Assembly (NCBI GenBank): GCA_903906365.1 | Contig: CAIVKC010000068.1 | Coordinates: forward strand, 1-39,722 | Direction: 5' to 3' | Source of the DNA: an uncultured Bacteroidota bacterium | Lineage (GTDB): Bacteria > Bacteroidota > Bacteroidia > Chitinophagales > Chitinophagaceae | DNA: 39,722 bases | Part shown: piece after piece, positions 6,591 to 16,268 of the stretch | Layout of the letters: each line of letters starts with the position of its first letter | Numbering within the stretch: the first letter of the stretch is position 1 | Translations under genes and position numbers: made by a program | Notes under the pieces: model-generated | Databases searched by the model: none | Told to the model about the DNA's origin: nothing | Seen by the model: the letters and a program-made list of their open reading frames with translations, nothing else

Positions 6591-9500
6591 ATGAATTTTA
6601 ACAAGGTAAATAATATTGTGGGTTGGATGGTTCTTGTATTTGCCTGTGCGGTATACATAATGACCATGGAAGCCACCGGTAGCTTTTGGGATTGCGGGGA
6701 GTTTGTGTCAAGCTGTTTCAAATTACAGATCCCCCATCCGCCCGGAGCCCCCTTATTTGTCCTGATGGGCAGGTTCTTTATTGTTCTTTTTGGAGACAGC
6801 CCTGCCACAGCAGCCCGAGCTGTCAATTTCATGAGCGCAGTTACCAGTGGTTTTTCCATCCTGTTCCTGTTTTGGTCCATTACCCACTTTGCCCGCAAAA
6901 TTGTTCAAAAGGACGGTTTGGAACTAACTGGCCAGCAAGCGTTTACCATCATGAGCGCAGGCATCGTCGGGGCGATTGCCTACACTTTCTGCGATTCTTT
7001 CTGGTACAGCGCCGTAGAAGGGGAAGTATACGCATCTTCTGCCTTTTTCACTGCATTGGTTTTCTGGTCTATCCTGAAATGGGAGCACCAGGCAGACCAG
7101 CCTGGCTCGGACAAATGGCTTATTTTCATATTTTATATGATGGGGCTTTCCATTGGCGTACATCTGTTAAACCTGCTGACTATCCCGGCAGTGGTAATGG
7201 TATATTACTTTAAACGCTATAAGGTAACTACAAAGGGTACAATACTGGCCTTTATAATTGGTTGTATCATCACCGGCTTTATACAAAAATTCGTAATTCA
7301 GTATACCATTAAAGGATCAGCCTTGTTTGATATTTTCTTTGTCAATTCACTGGGCGCACCCTTTTTCGTAGGATTTGGCTTCTTTTTCATCCTGCTGACA
7401 GCACTTATTATAGTAGGCATTCGTTTTGCTGTTCGCAAAAAGTACCATTACCTGAAACTTGGACTCTGGAGCCTGGCCTTTATGCTGCTTGGATATTCCA
7501 CCTATTTTACCACGATCATCCGCTCCAATGCAGACCCAGCCGTGGACATGTTTAATGTGGATAATCCGGTAAGTCTGGTAGGATACCTGAGCCGGGACCA
7601 GTATGGGGACTGGCCCATTGTATATGGCCCGGATTTCACGTATCGCCCCCCCCAGGTGGTGACAGGCGATCTGTATGTAAAAGGAAAGGATAAATATATA
7701 GTGGCTGGAAAAACCCGGGGTGAGGATTTTACGGCCGGCCCGGATGAGAACCAGCTTCAGAGTATTCAAAAACAGCATCCTGACTGGGACCTGGAGAAAT
7801 TGAAACCACATCTTTTCCCCCGCATGTGGGATGCCGGAAATGACCGCCAGCAGCTCGACTGTTATCATCAGTTCTCCGGACTGGCCGAAGGTGACCAGCC
7901 CAATATGATGGATAATATCAAATACTTTGTGCGTTACCAGGTAGGCTGGATGTACCTGCGCTATTTCATGTGGAATTTTTCAGGCAAGCAAAATGATCTG
8001 GAGGGTTTTGGAAATCCCCGCGATGGCAATGCCATCACCGGCATCTCATTTATAGATAACTTATTTCTGGGTGACCAGAGCAAACTGCCCGACAGTATCC
8101 ATAACAACAACAAATCCTACAACAGGCTCTTTTTACTGCCCATCATATTGGGCCTCCTGGGTATTGTATTTCAATATAACCGGAATAAAAGGGACTTTCT
8201 GGTCGTTGGCCTGCTGTTTTTCTTTACCGGCTTTGCCATTGTCATTTACCTCAACCAGGCCGGTTACCAGCCCCGTGAACGTGATTACGCCTATGCCGGT
8301 TCCTGTTACGCTTTTGCCCTATGGATCGGTCTGGGGGTCATCTATGTCAAAGAGCTCTTTGAAAGGGTGATGAAACCTTCTCTGGCCAACTATACCGCCG
8401 CGGGCCTTTGCTTCCTGGCAGTGCCGGTGCTGATGGGCCAGCAGGAATGGGATGATCATGACCGCAGCAAAAAGACCCTCGCCAGGGATTTAGCCAAAGA
8501 TTACCTGGAAAGCTGCCCGCCCAATGCCATCCTTTTTTCCTTCGGCGATAACGATACCTATCCGCTCTGGTATGCCCAGGAAGTGGAGGGCATCCGCACA
8601 GACGTCAGGGTAGTGGTAAACAGCCTGCTGGGTACCGACTGGTATATGAACCAGTTGCGGTATAAAATCAATAAAAGCGCGCCTTTTGATATTGTTTTCA
8701 CACCAGAGCAGATACAGGGCGATAACCTGAATGTGGCCTATTATAATCCCATGCCCGGCTATGATAAGGATAAATATTATGACCTGCATACCCTGCTGAG
8801 GGATGTCGTCAGCGGCAAAGATCCCAAATATACCAGCCAGCAGGAGGACGGGGAAGTCCTCAACCTGTTCCCCACCCGGAAATTCAGTGTTCCTGTTGAT
8901 GCAGCTTCTGCCGCTTCCATTGGCCTGGTGCATCCAGGGGACAGTGTGGTCTCTGAATTACACCTGGATCTTCCCAACAGACAATACCTCCTTAAAAATG
9001 ACCTGGCCATCCTGGCGGTGATTTCCGCCAACAATTGGAAACGTCCGGTATGTTTCACTTCCACCCAGGAACTCCAGGACCTTGGACTGCAAAAATATGT
9101 CCGAATGACTGGCCTTTCCTATGAACTGGTACCGGTGGAGAACAGCTTTGTGGATAATGATATTGCCTATAAGAATGTCATGGAAAAATTTGCCTATGGA
9201 AATGCTGACAAAAGCGGGGTATACTATGATGAGGAAAACCGCCGTCACCTCAATACCATCAGGCTGGCGCATGCCCAGCTGGCTTTGGGGCTCTCCGAAG
9301 CTGGTAAGAAAGATTCAGCCCGCCGGGTCCTTGAACATTTCGACCAAAATGTGAAAGAGTCCAATTTCCCCTATGGCATGACCAGCAATCGCGGAAACCA
9401 GCATGACCAGATATCAGCCCAGTTCCTGCAGGCTTGCTACCAGGCAGGTGATTTCACCCTGGCAGCCAAAGTGAATGCTTCCCTGAAAAAGGACCTTACC

Positions 9501-9782
9501 CAGCAGATGCGTTACTATAAATCCTTTGGGGATGAATCCATGAGCGATGAACAGCTCGGAAACACCGCCTATATGATGTTGCAGGGCAAAGGAGGAAGCC
9601 TCCAAGATAAGCAGGTTCAGTTCGCCCAGGATATTTTCACCAGTTTCCGGATGCTTTTGCAAATTTCGGAGTGGGAAAAGCAGTACCTGCCCGGATCTTC
9701 GGGTCCAGGACTGGAAAAATCCACCCCGCTGATTAACAATGCGGTTCCGCCAGCGCCTTCAGATTCAAAAAAGAAGAAATAA
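6591..9782 (+). CDS. DUF2723 membrane protein, candidate GT-C glycosyltransferase
   Basis: This is a 1063-aa inner-membrane protein. The first 600 residues or so hold about ten to twelve hydrophobic segments. The DUF2723 signature is complete near the start: GSFWDCGEFVSSCFKLQIPHPPGAPLF-type residues with the conserved WDCGE (about 25-29) and HPPGAP. Acidic residues in the first periplasmic loop are where GT-C enzymes hold catalytic groups. DUF2723 is the bacterial relative of the human protein O-mannosyltransferase TMEM260, so transfer of a sugar from a lipid carrier to an exported protein is plausible. The C-terminal 400 residues are soluble, with a GDNDTYPLWYAQEVEG motif common in Bacteroidota members and a helical tail ending in lysines. 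The start at 6591 is chosen because the -7 box precedes it. A terminator follows directly. Substrate unknown. Confidence 0.85.
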   Translation: MNFNKVNNIVGWMVLVFACAVYIMTMEATGSFWDCGEFVSSCFKLQIPHPPGAPLFVLMGRFFIVLFGDSPATAARAVNFMSAVTSGFSILFLFWSITHFARKIVQKDGLELTGQQAFTIMSAGIVGAIAYTFCDSFWYSAVEGEVYASSAFFTALVFWSILKWEHQADQPGSDKWLIFIFYMMGLSIGVHLLNLLTIPAVVMVYYFKRYKVTTKGTILAFIIGCIITGFIQKFVIQYTIKGSALFDIFFVNSLGAPFFVGFGFFFILLTALIIVGIRFAVRKKYHYLKLGLWSLAFMLLGYSTYFTTIIRSNADPAVDMFNVDNPVSLVGYLSRDQYGDWPIVYGPDFTYRPPQVVTGDLYVKGKDKYIVAGKTRGEDFTAGPDENQLQSIQKQHPDWDLEKLKPHLFPRMWDAGNDRQQLDCYHQFSGLAEGDQPNMMDNIKYFVRYQVGWMYLRYFMWNFSGKQNDLEGFGNPRDGNAITGISFIDNLFLGDQSKLPDSIHNNNKSYNRLFLLPIILGLLGIVFQYNRNKRDFLVVGLLFFFTGFAIVIYLNQAGYQPRERDYAYAGSCYAFALWIGLGVIYVKELFERVMKPSLANYTAAGLCFLAVPVLMGQQEWDDHDRSKKTLARDLAKDYLESCPPNAILFSFGDNDTYPLWYAQEVEGIRTDVRVVVNSLLGTDWYMNQLRYKINKSAPFDIVFTPEQIQGDNLNVAYYNPMPGYDKDKYYDLHTLLRDVVSGKDPKYTSQQEDGEVLNLFPTRKFSVPVDAASAASIGLVHPGDSVVSELHLDLPNRQYLLKNDLAILAVISANNWKRPVCFTSTQELQDLGLQKYVRMTGLSYELVPVENSFVDNDIAYKNVMEKFAYGNADKSGVYYDEENRRHLNTIRLAHAQLALGLSEAGKKDSARRVLEHFDQNVKESNFPYGMTSNRGNQHDQISAQFLQACYQAGDFTLAAKVNASLKKDLTQQMRYYKSFGDESMSDEQLGNTAYMMLQGKGGSLQDKQVQFAQDIFTSFRMLLQISEWEKQYLPGSSGPGLEKSTPLINNAVPPAPSDSKKKK

Positions 9783-9802
9783 TGTAGTCACACGAAATAC
9801 AT

Positions 9803-9838
9803 AAAAAGTCCCGAAATTCATTTTCGGGACTTTTTTTT
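9803..9838 (+). terminator. Intrinsic terminator after the DUF2723 gene
   Basis: A perfect stem AAAGTCCCGAAA / TTTTCGGGACTTT closes over a short loop and runs into eight T residues at 9831-9838. It begins about 20 bases after the stop codon and isolates the following VWA gene. Confidence 0.9.
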
Positions 9839-10016
9839 GGCCCATCATGAAGCCCGCTACCCGGGAGGAGGTATCAACCTGAGCCTGTTAGGATCCTTTC
9901 CTGCAGAACTTTTTGTATGGTTTATTTGTTTACACTTACAGCAACAGCGTACCTGAAACAGGAGGGAAAGAATTCAAATTTATTACTAACTTCATTGATA
10001 ACGGAGGCAACCAGAT

Positions 10017-11114
10017 ATGATTGGTTTTCACTTTACAAAATATGATCCCAGCCAGGAAGGCAAATCCAAATTCGACCAGCTGCTTGATCTTTTCATGCAA
10101 TTGCTTACTTATACCAATGGTGATGTAAGTGAAGCCCTGCAGTGGATGAACCAGCTTGACCGGGAGTATGACCTAACCACACCGGAATATGGCATGGGTG
10201 ATTTTATCGACGACCTTAAAGACAAAGGCTATATTGACGAGAATAAACAGGATGGATCCATCCAGGTAACGCCCAAAACAGAACAGGGCATCAGAAAACG
10301 TTCCCTGGAGGAGATATTCGGTAAACTCAAAAAGACCAAACAGGGGAATCATCAGACTTTTAAACATGGAAACGGAGATGAAAGCAACAATGAAACCAGG
10401 CCTTTCCAGTTCGGGGATATCCTGGAACAGATAGATTTCACCGAGTCCATTCGAAATGCACAAATCAACCATGGCATCGACAGCTTCCGTATGCAGGAAG
10501 ATGACCTTCAGATACGGGAAACTGATTTCAAGGCCCAGACTTCCACGGTCCTCATGATTGATATTTCCCATTCCATGATCCTTTACGGGGAAGACAGGAT
10601 CACCCCTGCCAAGAAGGTAGCCATGGCCCTTAGTGAGCTCATTACCACCAAATACCCGAAGGATACCCTGGATATTGTCGTCTTTGGCAATGATGCCTGG
10701 CCGGTCGAAATCAAGGACCTGCCTTTTCTGCAGGTGGGGCCATACCACACCAATACGGTGGCAGGCCTTGAACTTGCCATGGACATTCTCAGGCGCAGGC
10801 GCAATCCCAATAAACAGATATTTATGATCACAGACGGGAAACCTACCTGCCTGAAAATCGGGAAGAAATATTACAAGAATAGTTTCGGGCTGGACAGAAA
10901 GATTACCAGCCGTTGCCTGAACCTGGCAGCCCAGTGCAAAAAACTCAAAATACCGATCACCACGTTCATGATAGCCAGTGATCCCTATTTACAGCGATTT
11001 GTAAATGAGTTTACAGAGACCAATAACGGGAAGGCCTTTTTTGCCGCCCTTGATCACCTGGGTGCGTTCATATTCCGGGATTTCGAAAGTGGTAAACGCA
11101 AGACGGTCTATTAA
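10017..11114 (+). CDS. VWA-domain protein, partner of a MoxR/ChlI-type AAA+
   Basis: This 365-aa cytoplasmic protein has no signal peptide. The N-terminal 170 residues are helical and charged and contain a Lys/Asn-rich linker (about 104-128). The C-terminal half is a von Willebrand factor A domain with a complete MIDAS metal site: D182-I-S184-H-S186, a Thr in the YHTNT stretch (245-247) and D273 in ITDGKP. Such proteins act with AAA+ ATPases, as in magnesium chelatase ChlD/ChlI and MoxR/VWA pairs, to bind a client metal-dependently and let the ATPase remodel it. The AAA+ partner lies 172 bases downstream on the same strand. A good ribosome site (GGAGGCAACC) precedes the ATG. Client unknown; no chelatase or cofactor gene is near. 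Confidence 0.85.
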   Translation: MIGFHFTKYDPSQEGKSKFDQLLDLFMQLLTYTNGDVSEALQWMNQLDREYDLTTPEYGMGDFIDDLKDKGYIDENKQDGSIQVTPKTEQGIRKRSLEEIFGKLKKTKQGNHQTFKHGNGDESNNETRPFQFGDILEQIDFTESIRNAQINHGIDSFRMQEDDLQIRETDFKAQTSTVLMIDISHSMILYGEDRITPAKKVAMALSELITTKYPKDTLDIVVFGNDAWPVEIKDLPFLQVGPYHTNTVAGLELAMDILRRRRNPNKQIFMITDGKPTCLKIGKKYYKNSFGLDRKITSRCLNLAAQCKKLKIPITTFMIASDPYLQRFVNEFTETNNGKAFFAALDHLGAFIFRDFESGKRKTVY

Positions 11115-11146
11115 TTATCAGAATCAATGCTGCCAATAAATTCAAT

Positions 11147-11236
11147 GGAATGCCGTGATCCGGCTCACCTGGCATTCCTGCAGCATCTATTTCCGGATTC
11201 AAGCCGCTGCAGGCTTCCAAAGGGTTGAACCTGCAG
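11147..11236 (+). other. Two hairpins between the VWA and AAA+ genes
   Basis: GGAATGCC at 11147-11154 pairs with GGCATTCC at 11171-11178, and inside it GTGA pairs with TCAC, giving about 12 pairs with a 2-nt bulge. A second stem, CTGCAGG at 11207-11213 with CCTGCAG at 11230-11236, follows. Neither has a T-tract, so they are not standard terminators. They could stabilise the upstream mRNA or set the ratio of VWA protein to ATPase. Confidence 0.4.
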
Positions 11237-11286
11237 AATGAACAGGCCGGTATTATTTATTACATTATTGTTTAATAAAAACGAAC

Positions 11287-12813
11287 ATGGATATTATTAA
11301 GATTAAGACTTTGGGTGATTTAAAAAAAGCGGATTACAAGAGAAAAACGGTCAAAGAAGAGATCCGGGATAACCTGATCCGTAAATTAAGGGCCAAGGAA
11401 AGCACTTTTGAGGGAATCCTGGGATATGAGGATTCTGTGATTCCGGATACCGAAAGGGCCCTTCTTTCCCGGCATAATATATTATTTCTCGGACTGCGCG
11501 GCCAGGCTAAAACAAGGATGGCCCGCCGGATGGTAGAGCTGCTCGATGAATATATACCCTACGTCAGCGGGAGCGAAATCAATGATGACCCCCTTCATCC
11601 CATCTCCCGTTTTGCCCGGGACCTCATTCAAAAAATGGGAGATGACACGCCCATCAGCTGGCTGGGCAGGGCAGAGCGCTACGGCGAGAAACTGGCCACT
11701 CCGGACGTAAGTGTGGCGGACCTCATTGGTGATATCGACCCCATCAAGGCAGCCAATCTCCGGCTGAATTTCGCCGATGAACAGGTCATCCATTTTGGTA
11801 TTATTCCCAAGAGTAACCGCGGGATTTTTGTCATTAATGAAATACCGGATCTGCAGGCGCGCATCCAGGTTTCCCTCTTTAATATCCTGGAGGAGGGAGA
11901 TATTCAAATCCGGGGGTTTAAACTTCGCATGCCACTGGACATTCTATTTGTGTTTACCGCCAACCCGGAGGATTATACCAACCGGGGATCCATAGTGACT
12001 CCGCTGAAGGACCGGATAGAAAGCCAGATACTCACCCATTACCCCAAAACCCTGGAAACAGCACTCAGCATTACCGAACAGGAGGCTGATATCCTCGATG
12101 AACAAAAGGCCGCCGTAAAGGTCAGCGATCTGGTTAAAAGACTCATTGAACAGGTGGCCTTTGAAGCCAGGACCAGTGAGTTTGTGGATAAAAAAAGCGG
12201 CGTATCGGCCAGGCTTACTATTGCGGCATATGAAAATGCCGTCAGTGCTGCCGAGCGCAGGGCCATCTTAAACAACGAAAAGGAAACACAGGTCTGGATG
12301 AGCGATCTGATCGGCATTGTTCCCTCCATCACCGGCAAGATTGAGCTGGTCTATGAAGGTGAGCAGGAAGGACCCTACCAGGTGGCTTTTAACTTGCTGG
12401 AAAAGGCATTCCGTACCCAATTCATACAGTATTTCCCCAATCCTGAACAACTCAAGAAGCGAAAAGGAGGGGAGGCCAGGGAAGAAAATCCATTCAAATC
12501 CATTACTTCCTGGTTTGATAAGGGAAACCAGCTGAATTTATTTTTCAATACCAAGGACGAGGAGAAAACCCTGCAACTCTACAAAGTCGACGGGCTTCAT
12601 GCCCTGGTAAAAAAATTCTTTAAACACGCTTCTGAAAAGGAAACGGCCCTGCTGATGGAGTTTGTCCTTCACGGCCTGGCATCCTATTCCCTGATATCCA
12701 AAAAAGTGGTGGAAGGTAAAATCGAATTCAAAGACCTGATCGGATCCATGGTCAATCTTGGTTCCGGCTCCTTCAATACCGACCAGGATTATGATGGGGA
12801 TGACCTGGGTTAA
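11287..12813 (+). CDS. MoxR/ChlI-like AAA+ ATPase
   Basis: This 508-aa AAA+ protein is expected to hydrolyse ATP as a ring and remodel a client held by the VWA protein encoded upstream. Walker A is GLRGQAKT (69-76). Walker B is GIFVINEI (179-186), with Asn-Glu in place of the usual Asp-Glu. Sensor 1 lies in FTANPEDYTNRG (223-234), with the arginine-finger region at TPLKDRIES (238-246). The LFNILEEGDIQIRG stretch is the helix-2 insert typical of the magnesium chelatase I / MoxR clade. Residues after 260 form the lid and an extra helical C-terminal domain of about 200 residues, ending in an acidic tail. Relatives are often annotated as magnesium chelatase, but no tetrapyrrole genes are near, so I would not use that name. 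Confidence 0.88.
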   Translation: MDIIKIKTLGDLKKADYKRKTVKEEIRDNLIRKLRAKESTFEGILGYEDSVIPDTERALLSRHNILFLGLRGQAKTRMARRMVELLDEYIPYVSGSEINDDPLHPISRFARDLIQKMGDDTPISWLGRAERYGEKLATPDVSVADLIGDIDPIKAANLRLNFADEQVIHFGIIPKSNRGIFVINEIPDLQARIQVSLFNILEEGDIQIRGFKLRMPLDILFVFTANPEDYTNRGSIVTPLKDRIESQILTHYPKTLETALSITEQEADILDEQKAAVKVSDLVKRLIEQVAFEARTSEFVDKKSGVSARLTIAAYENAVSAAERRAILNNEKETQVWMSDLIGIVPSITGKIELVYEGEQEGPYQVAFNLLEKAFRTQFIQYFPNPEQLKKRKGGEAREENPFKSITSWFDKGNQLNLFFNTKDEEKTLQLYKVDGLHALVKKFFKHASEKETALLMEFVLHGLASYSLISKKVVEGKIEFKDLIGSMVNLGSGSFNTDQDYDGDDLG

Positions 12814-13700
12814 CGGGCTGGTAATTAATCATATACCTGCTTTTGAAATAAAAGCATATCAACTACCGCGGCCTTCCAGGTCTCTTGCGGTTTGGCTTAT
12901 TTCATGACCCCCTTTTACCAAAAACAAACAAATATTCGCCCATATCCTGTACCTCAAACCAAAACAGTAGCTAGGGGCAAGAGGCTGTTCAATTGCCTGC
13001 GAGGGAACCTTTTGCTATCCACTTCGCCGGCAGTGAGCGCCACAGCATGCCTATTTTGAAGGCAACAGGTATTTTTGCCAACTTTTCCAATGACTATCAC
13101 CTGGTGTCATCAGTCCTGCTGCGGGCGCGACTTAGAAATGGATACAGGCCATGGAAACAAAGCCAGGCCATCCGGTTTATCTTTGGAAGGGAAATGGGGC
13201 TTTATTTGACAATTCTGGTTATCCTGCTGCCAGACAGGTCATTATTTGGCATAGCCTGATCTTTTCTTTTACTCCTGAACCTCCTGGCTGCCTGCAGCCG
13301 GGAAGCTAACAGAGGGGTATTGGATGGAGATCCATATTACACTATGATTGGAAGGGGAGTGTTTTTAACATTTACCGGACAACCTGGTTCCCTTGGTAGC
13401 GTTGAACTTACAGGGCAGGTCTACCCTTGAATGCGCCAGTTCTAAAGGCGGGAGCAGCTTTCTTTAAATCTAATGAAGGTCAGGTAAAGTATACATGTGC
13501 CCGACCCGGGCTATTGAATGATATGGGGGGACCGTAATTTTGGGATGGTTAAGCCGACAGGGCGGACCAGGCAGATAAACCCGGCATGGAACATACCGGT
13601 AGATCAATAGTTTGTTTGTATTCGACGTATCGTAATATGGCATCCCATGTGGAAGCGGTATATGCCGGTTGCGTGGCAAATACCTTAAAGCCCGGAGGCC
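12814..13700. other. Long gap between convergent genes, no convincing gene
   Basis: This is nearly 890 bases with no protein I can support. A short hairpin, TGCTTTT (12838-12844) with AAAAGCA (12850-12856), lies just after the AAA+ gene and may act as a weak terminator. The longest frame (TTG at 12993 to 13259, plus strand) encodes 88 residues without recognisable motifs, and a minus-strand frame at 13679-13470 also has no family character. Base composition is close to that of genes, so this could be an eroded gene or hold an RNA gene. Confidence 0.4.
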
Positions 13701-14693
13701 TTAGTATTTTATGTCCACATTGAATTTACCCTCCGCCTGACCCAGTTCATAGGCAGCCGCATTGCTGATGCGAATGGTCAGTCCTGCACTTTCTTTCATA
13801 TCCGGCAGGGTACCCAGCACTTTGGCATAAACAGTCTTGTTATTGTCCGAGCAGGTGATTTTTACAATAGTGCCTACAGGGGCATTGTTAAAAAGCGCAT
13901 AATATTTACCGTCCTGCCAGCCGCTGGTGCTCTTGAAGGTGCCAGCCTGCCCGCTGGCGGATTTACTGCCTTCATTGTATTCCACACTAAAGTAACTGCC
14001 GGCTGACTTGCGCGAAGCAGGAGAACTCACCTGGGTGGTTTTTGTTTCTTCCCGGTATACGGGGGGCGGACTTGTCCTGGAAACTGCGGCATCGGCCTTT
14101 TTTTCACCCTTCACGACCGCCGCCGGAACTCCCGCGGCGGGGGTGCTGGGAGCAATGGGATGGTTTTCAATCATTTTTACTGACTTTTCAGCAACAGGCG
14201 GCTTTCCGGCACTCGCAGCCAGTGCGGAGAGTGCGGGTTTCACCTTGAGGTAACCAACGATCAGGGTGGTACCAGCCTTTGCCTGGTCTTTGGCCAGCTG
14301 GTTCCATTTCTGCAGGTTATCAATCCCTACCTTATTAAAATCATTGCTTATTTTAAAGAGGGTCTCCCGTTCCTGAACGGTATGATAAACGGCTACCAGC
14401 GTTTCATCAGTGGCTTTTTGCCCAGTTTGGGAAAAATTGACAGTTGTCAGGGGGATGCGCAGATTTTCACCGATTACCAGCGAACGGTCCATGGTGGTAT
14501 GGTTAAAGGGGGCGATTTCCTTGGGACTCAGGTTGAAAAGCCTCCCGATGCTGTACCAGTTTTCTTTGGGAATCACGGTGTGCACCAGGTATAGGGAGGA
14601 GCCTTCAACCTGCACCCTTAGGTCATCGGCCTGGGACCAGGAGTTCAGTGAAAAGGCCAGTGCGGCCACGAGTAAGATCAGCCCTTTTTTCAT
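13701..14693 (-). CDS. Exported LysM protein with C-terminal double-psi barrel
   Basis: This 330-aa protein begins with a clear signal peptide (MKKGLILLVAALAFSLNSWSQ), which is why the ATG at 14693 is chosen over an upstream frame extension. Two LysM domains follow, at about residues 33-83 (opening YLVHTVIPKENWYSIG) and 100-152 (opening VYHTVQERETLFKIS); these bind peptidoglycan glycans. A low-complexity Pro/Ala/Ser/Lys linker spans about 155-230. The last 95 residues resemble the RlpA-like double-psi beta-barrel (GKYYALFNNAPVGTIVKI, then YAKVLGTLPDM), but I cannot see the catalytic residues of lytic RlpA, so a structural or binding role is as likely as hydrolysis. It is the last gene of a minus-strand run, 183 bases after the methyltransferase gene. 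Confidence 0.82.
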   Translation of the reverse strand: MKKGLILLVAALAFSLNSWSQADDLRVQVEGSSLYLVHTVIPKENWYSIGRLFNLSPKEIAPFNHTTMDRSLVIGENLRIPLTTVNFSQTGQKATDETLVAVYHTVQERETLFKISNDFNKVGIDNLQKWNQLAKDQAKAGTTLIVGYLKVKPALSALAASAGKPPVAEKSVKMIENHPIAPSTPAAGVPAAVVKGEKKADAAVSRTSPPPVYREETKTTQVSSPASRKSAGSYFSVEYNEGSKSASGQAGTFKSTSGWQDGKYYALFNNAPVGTIVKITCSDNNKTVYAKVLGTLPDMKESAGLTIRISNAAAYELGQAEGKFNVDIKY

Positions 14694-14876
14694 GAATAAA
14701 CGGGTATAAGATATTAATTTTAAATCGACAGGCAAAGATGCAGAAATATCTTGCAAATAAAATACTAAAAATCAGAAAACGAAGGGGTTGAGGCCGGCCA
14801 TTGCCAGAAAGTGTTTATACCTGGTCAGCCATCTACCCATACGGGTTTGCAGGGGCTTTTTGGCCGGTCGGGGTAG

Positions 14877-16268
14877 CTAATCCCTTTTGAGGATCCTGTA
14901 CTGTTTGGGGTAATAATTATTGACACGGTTGGGAAGTATTTTTATCCATCCCAGTCGCTGATTTTCATAACATACCAGGGCCCAGCCCAGAAAGGGGGTT
15001 TCCAGCCGGATATCCTCCTTTCTGAGGTACTGAATGGCCTGTTCAAGGGATAGTTCTGTTTTTGGAATATCAGGACTGATCACCAAACTGAGGGCGAGTT
15101 CGTGATCGGGAACCAACTCCCCGCCTGCCAGCCTGCCCAGGAGGATACCGGCTTTTTTGAGATAAAGACGGGATTGCAAATAGGGGATTTCCCCCAAGCG
15201 TTTTTCAGGCAGCGCATGGATCCGTTCCTGATGCTTGAACATTCCGATGGGTTCCCCTTTTTTCAGCCAGGGACTGCATACGGCCAATTCTTTGGCAGAG
15301 AGTCTTTCCGGGGAATGCCTTTTAGAGCTGAAATCAGAGGGGTTTGCTCCTTCCTTTTTTTGAAGGACGGCAATAAAAAACCCATCCCCCCTTACCCGGT
15401 CAGGAAAAAAACGGTAACCAAAACAGGCATTTTTTTCTGAAACGGATTCTATTATTCCCCAGGCGGGATCCAGCGTAAGTGGCAGGCTGGTTGCTCCAAA
15501 ATCGGTTGTTATCCAGTCAAGGATTTCTTCATTTTCACAGGTTGAATAGGAGCAGGTGGAATAGATAAGCAGGCCGTTTTGCCTGAGTGAGGGCCAAATA
15601 TCAGAGAGTATCCGCTGTTGTCGCTGACTGCAGAGTGCCACATTCTCCTCGCTCCATGCTCCAATGGTTTCCGGGTCCCTTCTAAACAGGCCGCTTCCGC
15701 TGCAGGGGGCATCTACCAGTATTACATCAAAATAATCTTCCATGGCCGAAAAATCCCTGGGGTCGTTTTGTGTTACCACCACGTTGGCTCCTCCCCATTT
15801 GATCATATTTTCTTCCAGTATACCCACGCGCTGTTTAATGACCTCGTTGCTTACCAACAGACTGTCCGGGGTGATCAGGGACTGCAGCAGGGTGGATTTT
15901 CCTCCGGGTGCTGCGCAAAGGTCAAGCAGGCGCAGGGGCCCGGATATATCCGTGGTCTGGGTGAGGGCCTCTTCAAGGAACATACTGGACGCTTCCTGGA
16001 CATAATAGCAACCGGCGTGGAACAAGGGATCAAATGTAAAGGATGGTCTTTGCGGTAGATAATATCCGGTCGATGACCAGGGCACCCTGGTGACCTCCAT
16101 TCCCAATGGGGGGGCTGGCCATTTCATGGGATTAATCCGCAGGGAGGTTATTTGCTCACCCGAGAGATGGACAGCCCTGAATGTGTCTGCCGAAAAACCC
16201 GGCACGCCGGACAGTGAGGCCATTAATGGATCTGGTAGGGGAAGGGGCAAGGGTTTTGTTTTGAGCAT
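14877..16268 (-). CDS. RsmB/RsmF-family rRNA cytosine-C5 methyltransferase
   Basis: This 463-aa enzyme should transfer methyl from SAM to a cytosine C5 in 16S rRNA or another RNA. The SAM-binding motif LDLCAAPGGKS lies around residues 115-125. The two cysteine motifs of the Nol1/Nop2/Sun family are intact: VDAPCSGSG (product release Cys) and YSTCSYSTCENE (catalytic Cys). The C-terminal 170 residues form the RsmF-type extension with a PUA-like end (KILPNRVNNYYPKQYRIL). This architecture is nearest RsmF, but the exact target base cannot be read from the sequence, so I give no symbol. The ATG at 16268 is chosen because the residues before it (from 16310) lack family similarity. It lies 138 bases after pntB and may be co-transcribed. 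Confidence 0.88.
   Translation of the reverse strand: MLKTKPLPLPLPDPLMASLSGVPGFSADTFRAVHLSGEQITSLRINPMKWPAPPLGMEVTRVPWSSTGYYLPQRPSFTFDPLFHAGCYYVQEASSMFLEEALTQTTDISGPLRLLDLCAAPGGKSTLLQSLITPDSLLVSNEVIKQRVGILEENMIKWGGANVVVTQNDPRDFSAMEDYFDVILVDAPCSGSGLFRRDPETIGAWSEENVALCSQRQQRILSDIWPSLRQNGLLIYSTCSYSTCENEEILDWITTDFGATSLPLTLDPAWGIIESVSEKNACFGYRFFPDRVRGDGFFIAVLQKKEGANPSDFSSKRHSPERLSAKELAVCSPWLKKGEPIGMFKHQERIHALPEKRLGEIPYLQSRLYLKKAGILLGRLAGGELVPDHELALSLVISPDIPKTELSLEQAIQYLRKEDIRLETPFLGWALVCYENQRLGWIKILPNRVNNYYPKQYRILKRD

Noticed and set aside
6686-7213. 175-residue plus-strand frame inside the DUF2723 gene
   Set aside because: It overlaps a strongly conserved membrane protein in another frame and reads as low-quality, Arg/Pro-rich sequence.
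11287-12813. Magnesium chelatase subunit for chlorophyll synthesis
   Set aside because: The AAA+ core is of that clade, but no tetrapyrrole genes are near and the partner is a generic VWA protein.
12993-13259. 88-residue plus-strand frame in the gap after the AAA+ gene
   Set aside because: It needs a TTG start, has no ribosome site or motifs, and its length is compatible with chance in GC-balanced sequence. Kept only as a remark on the gap.
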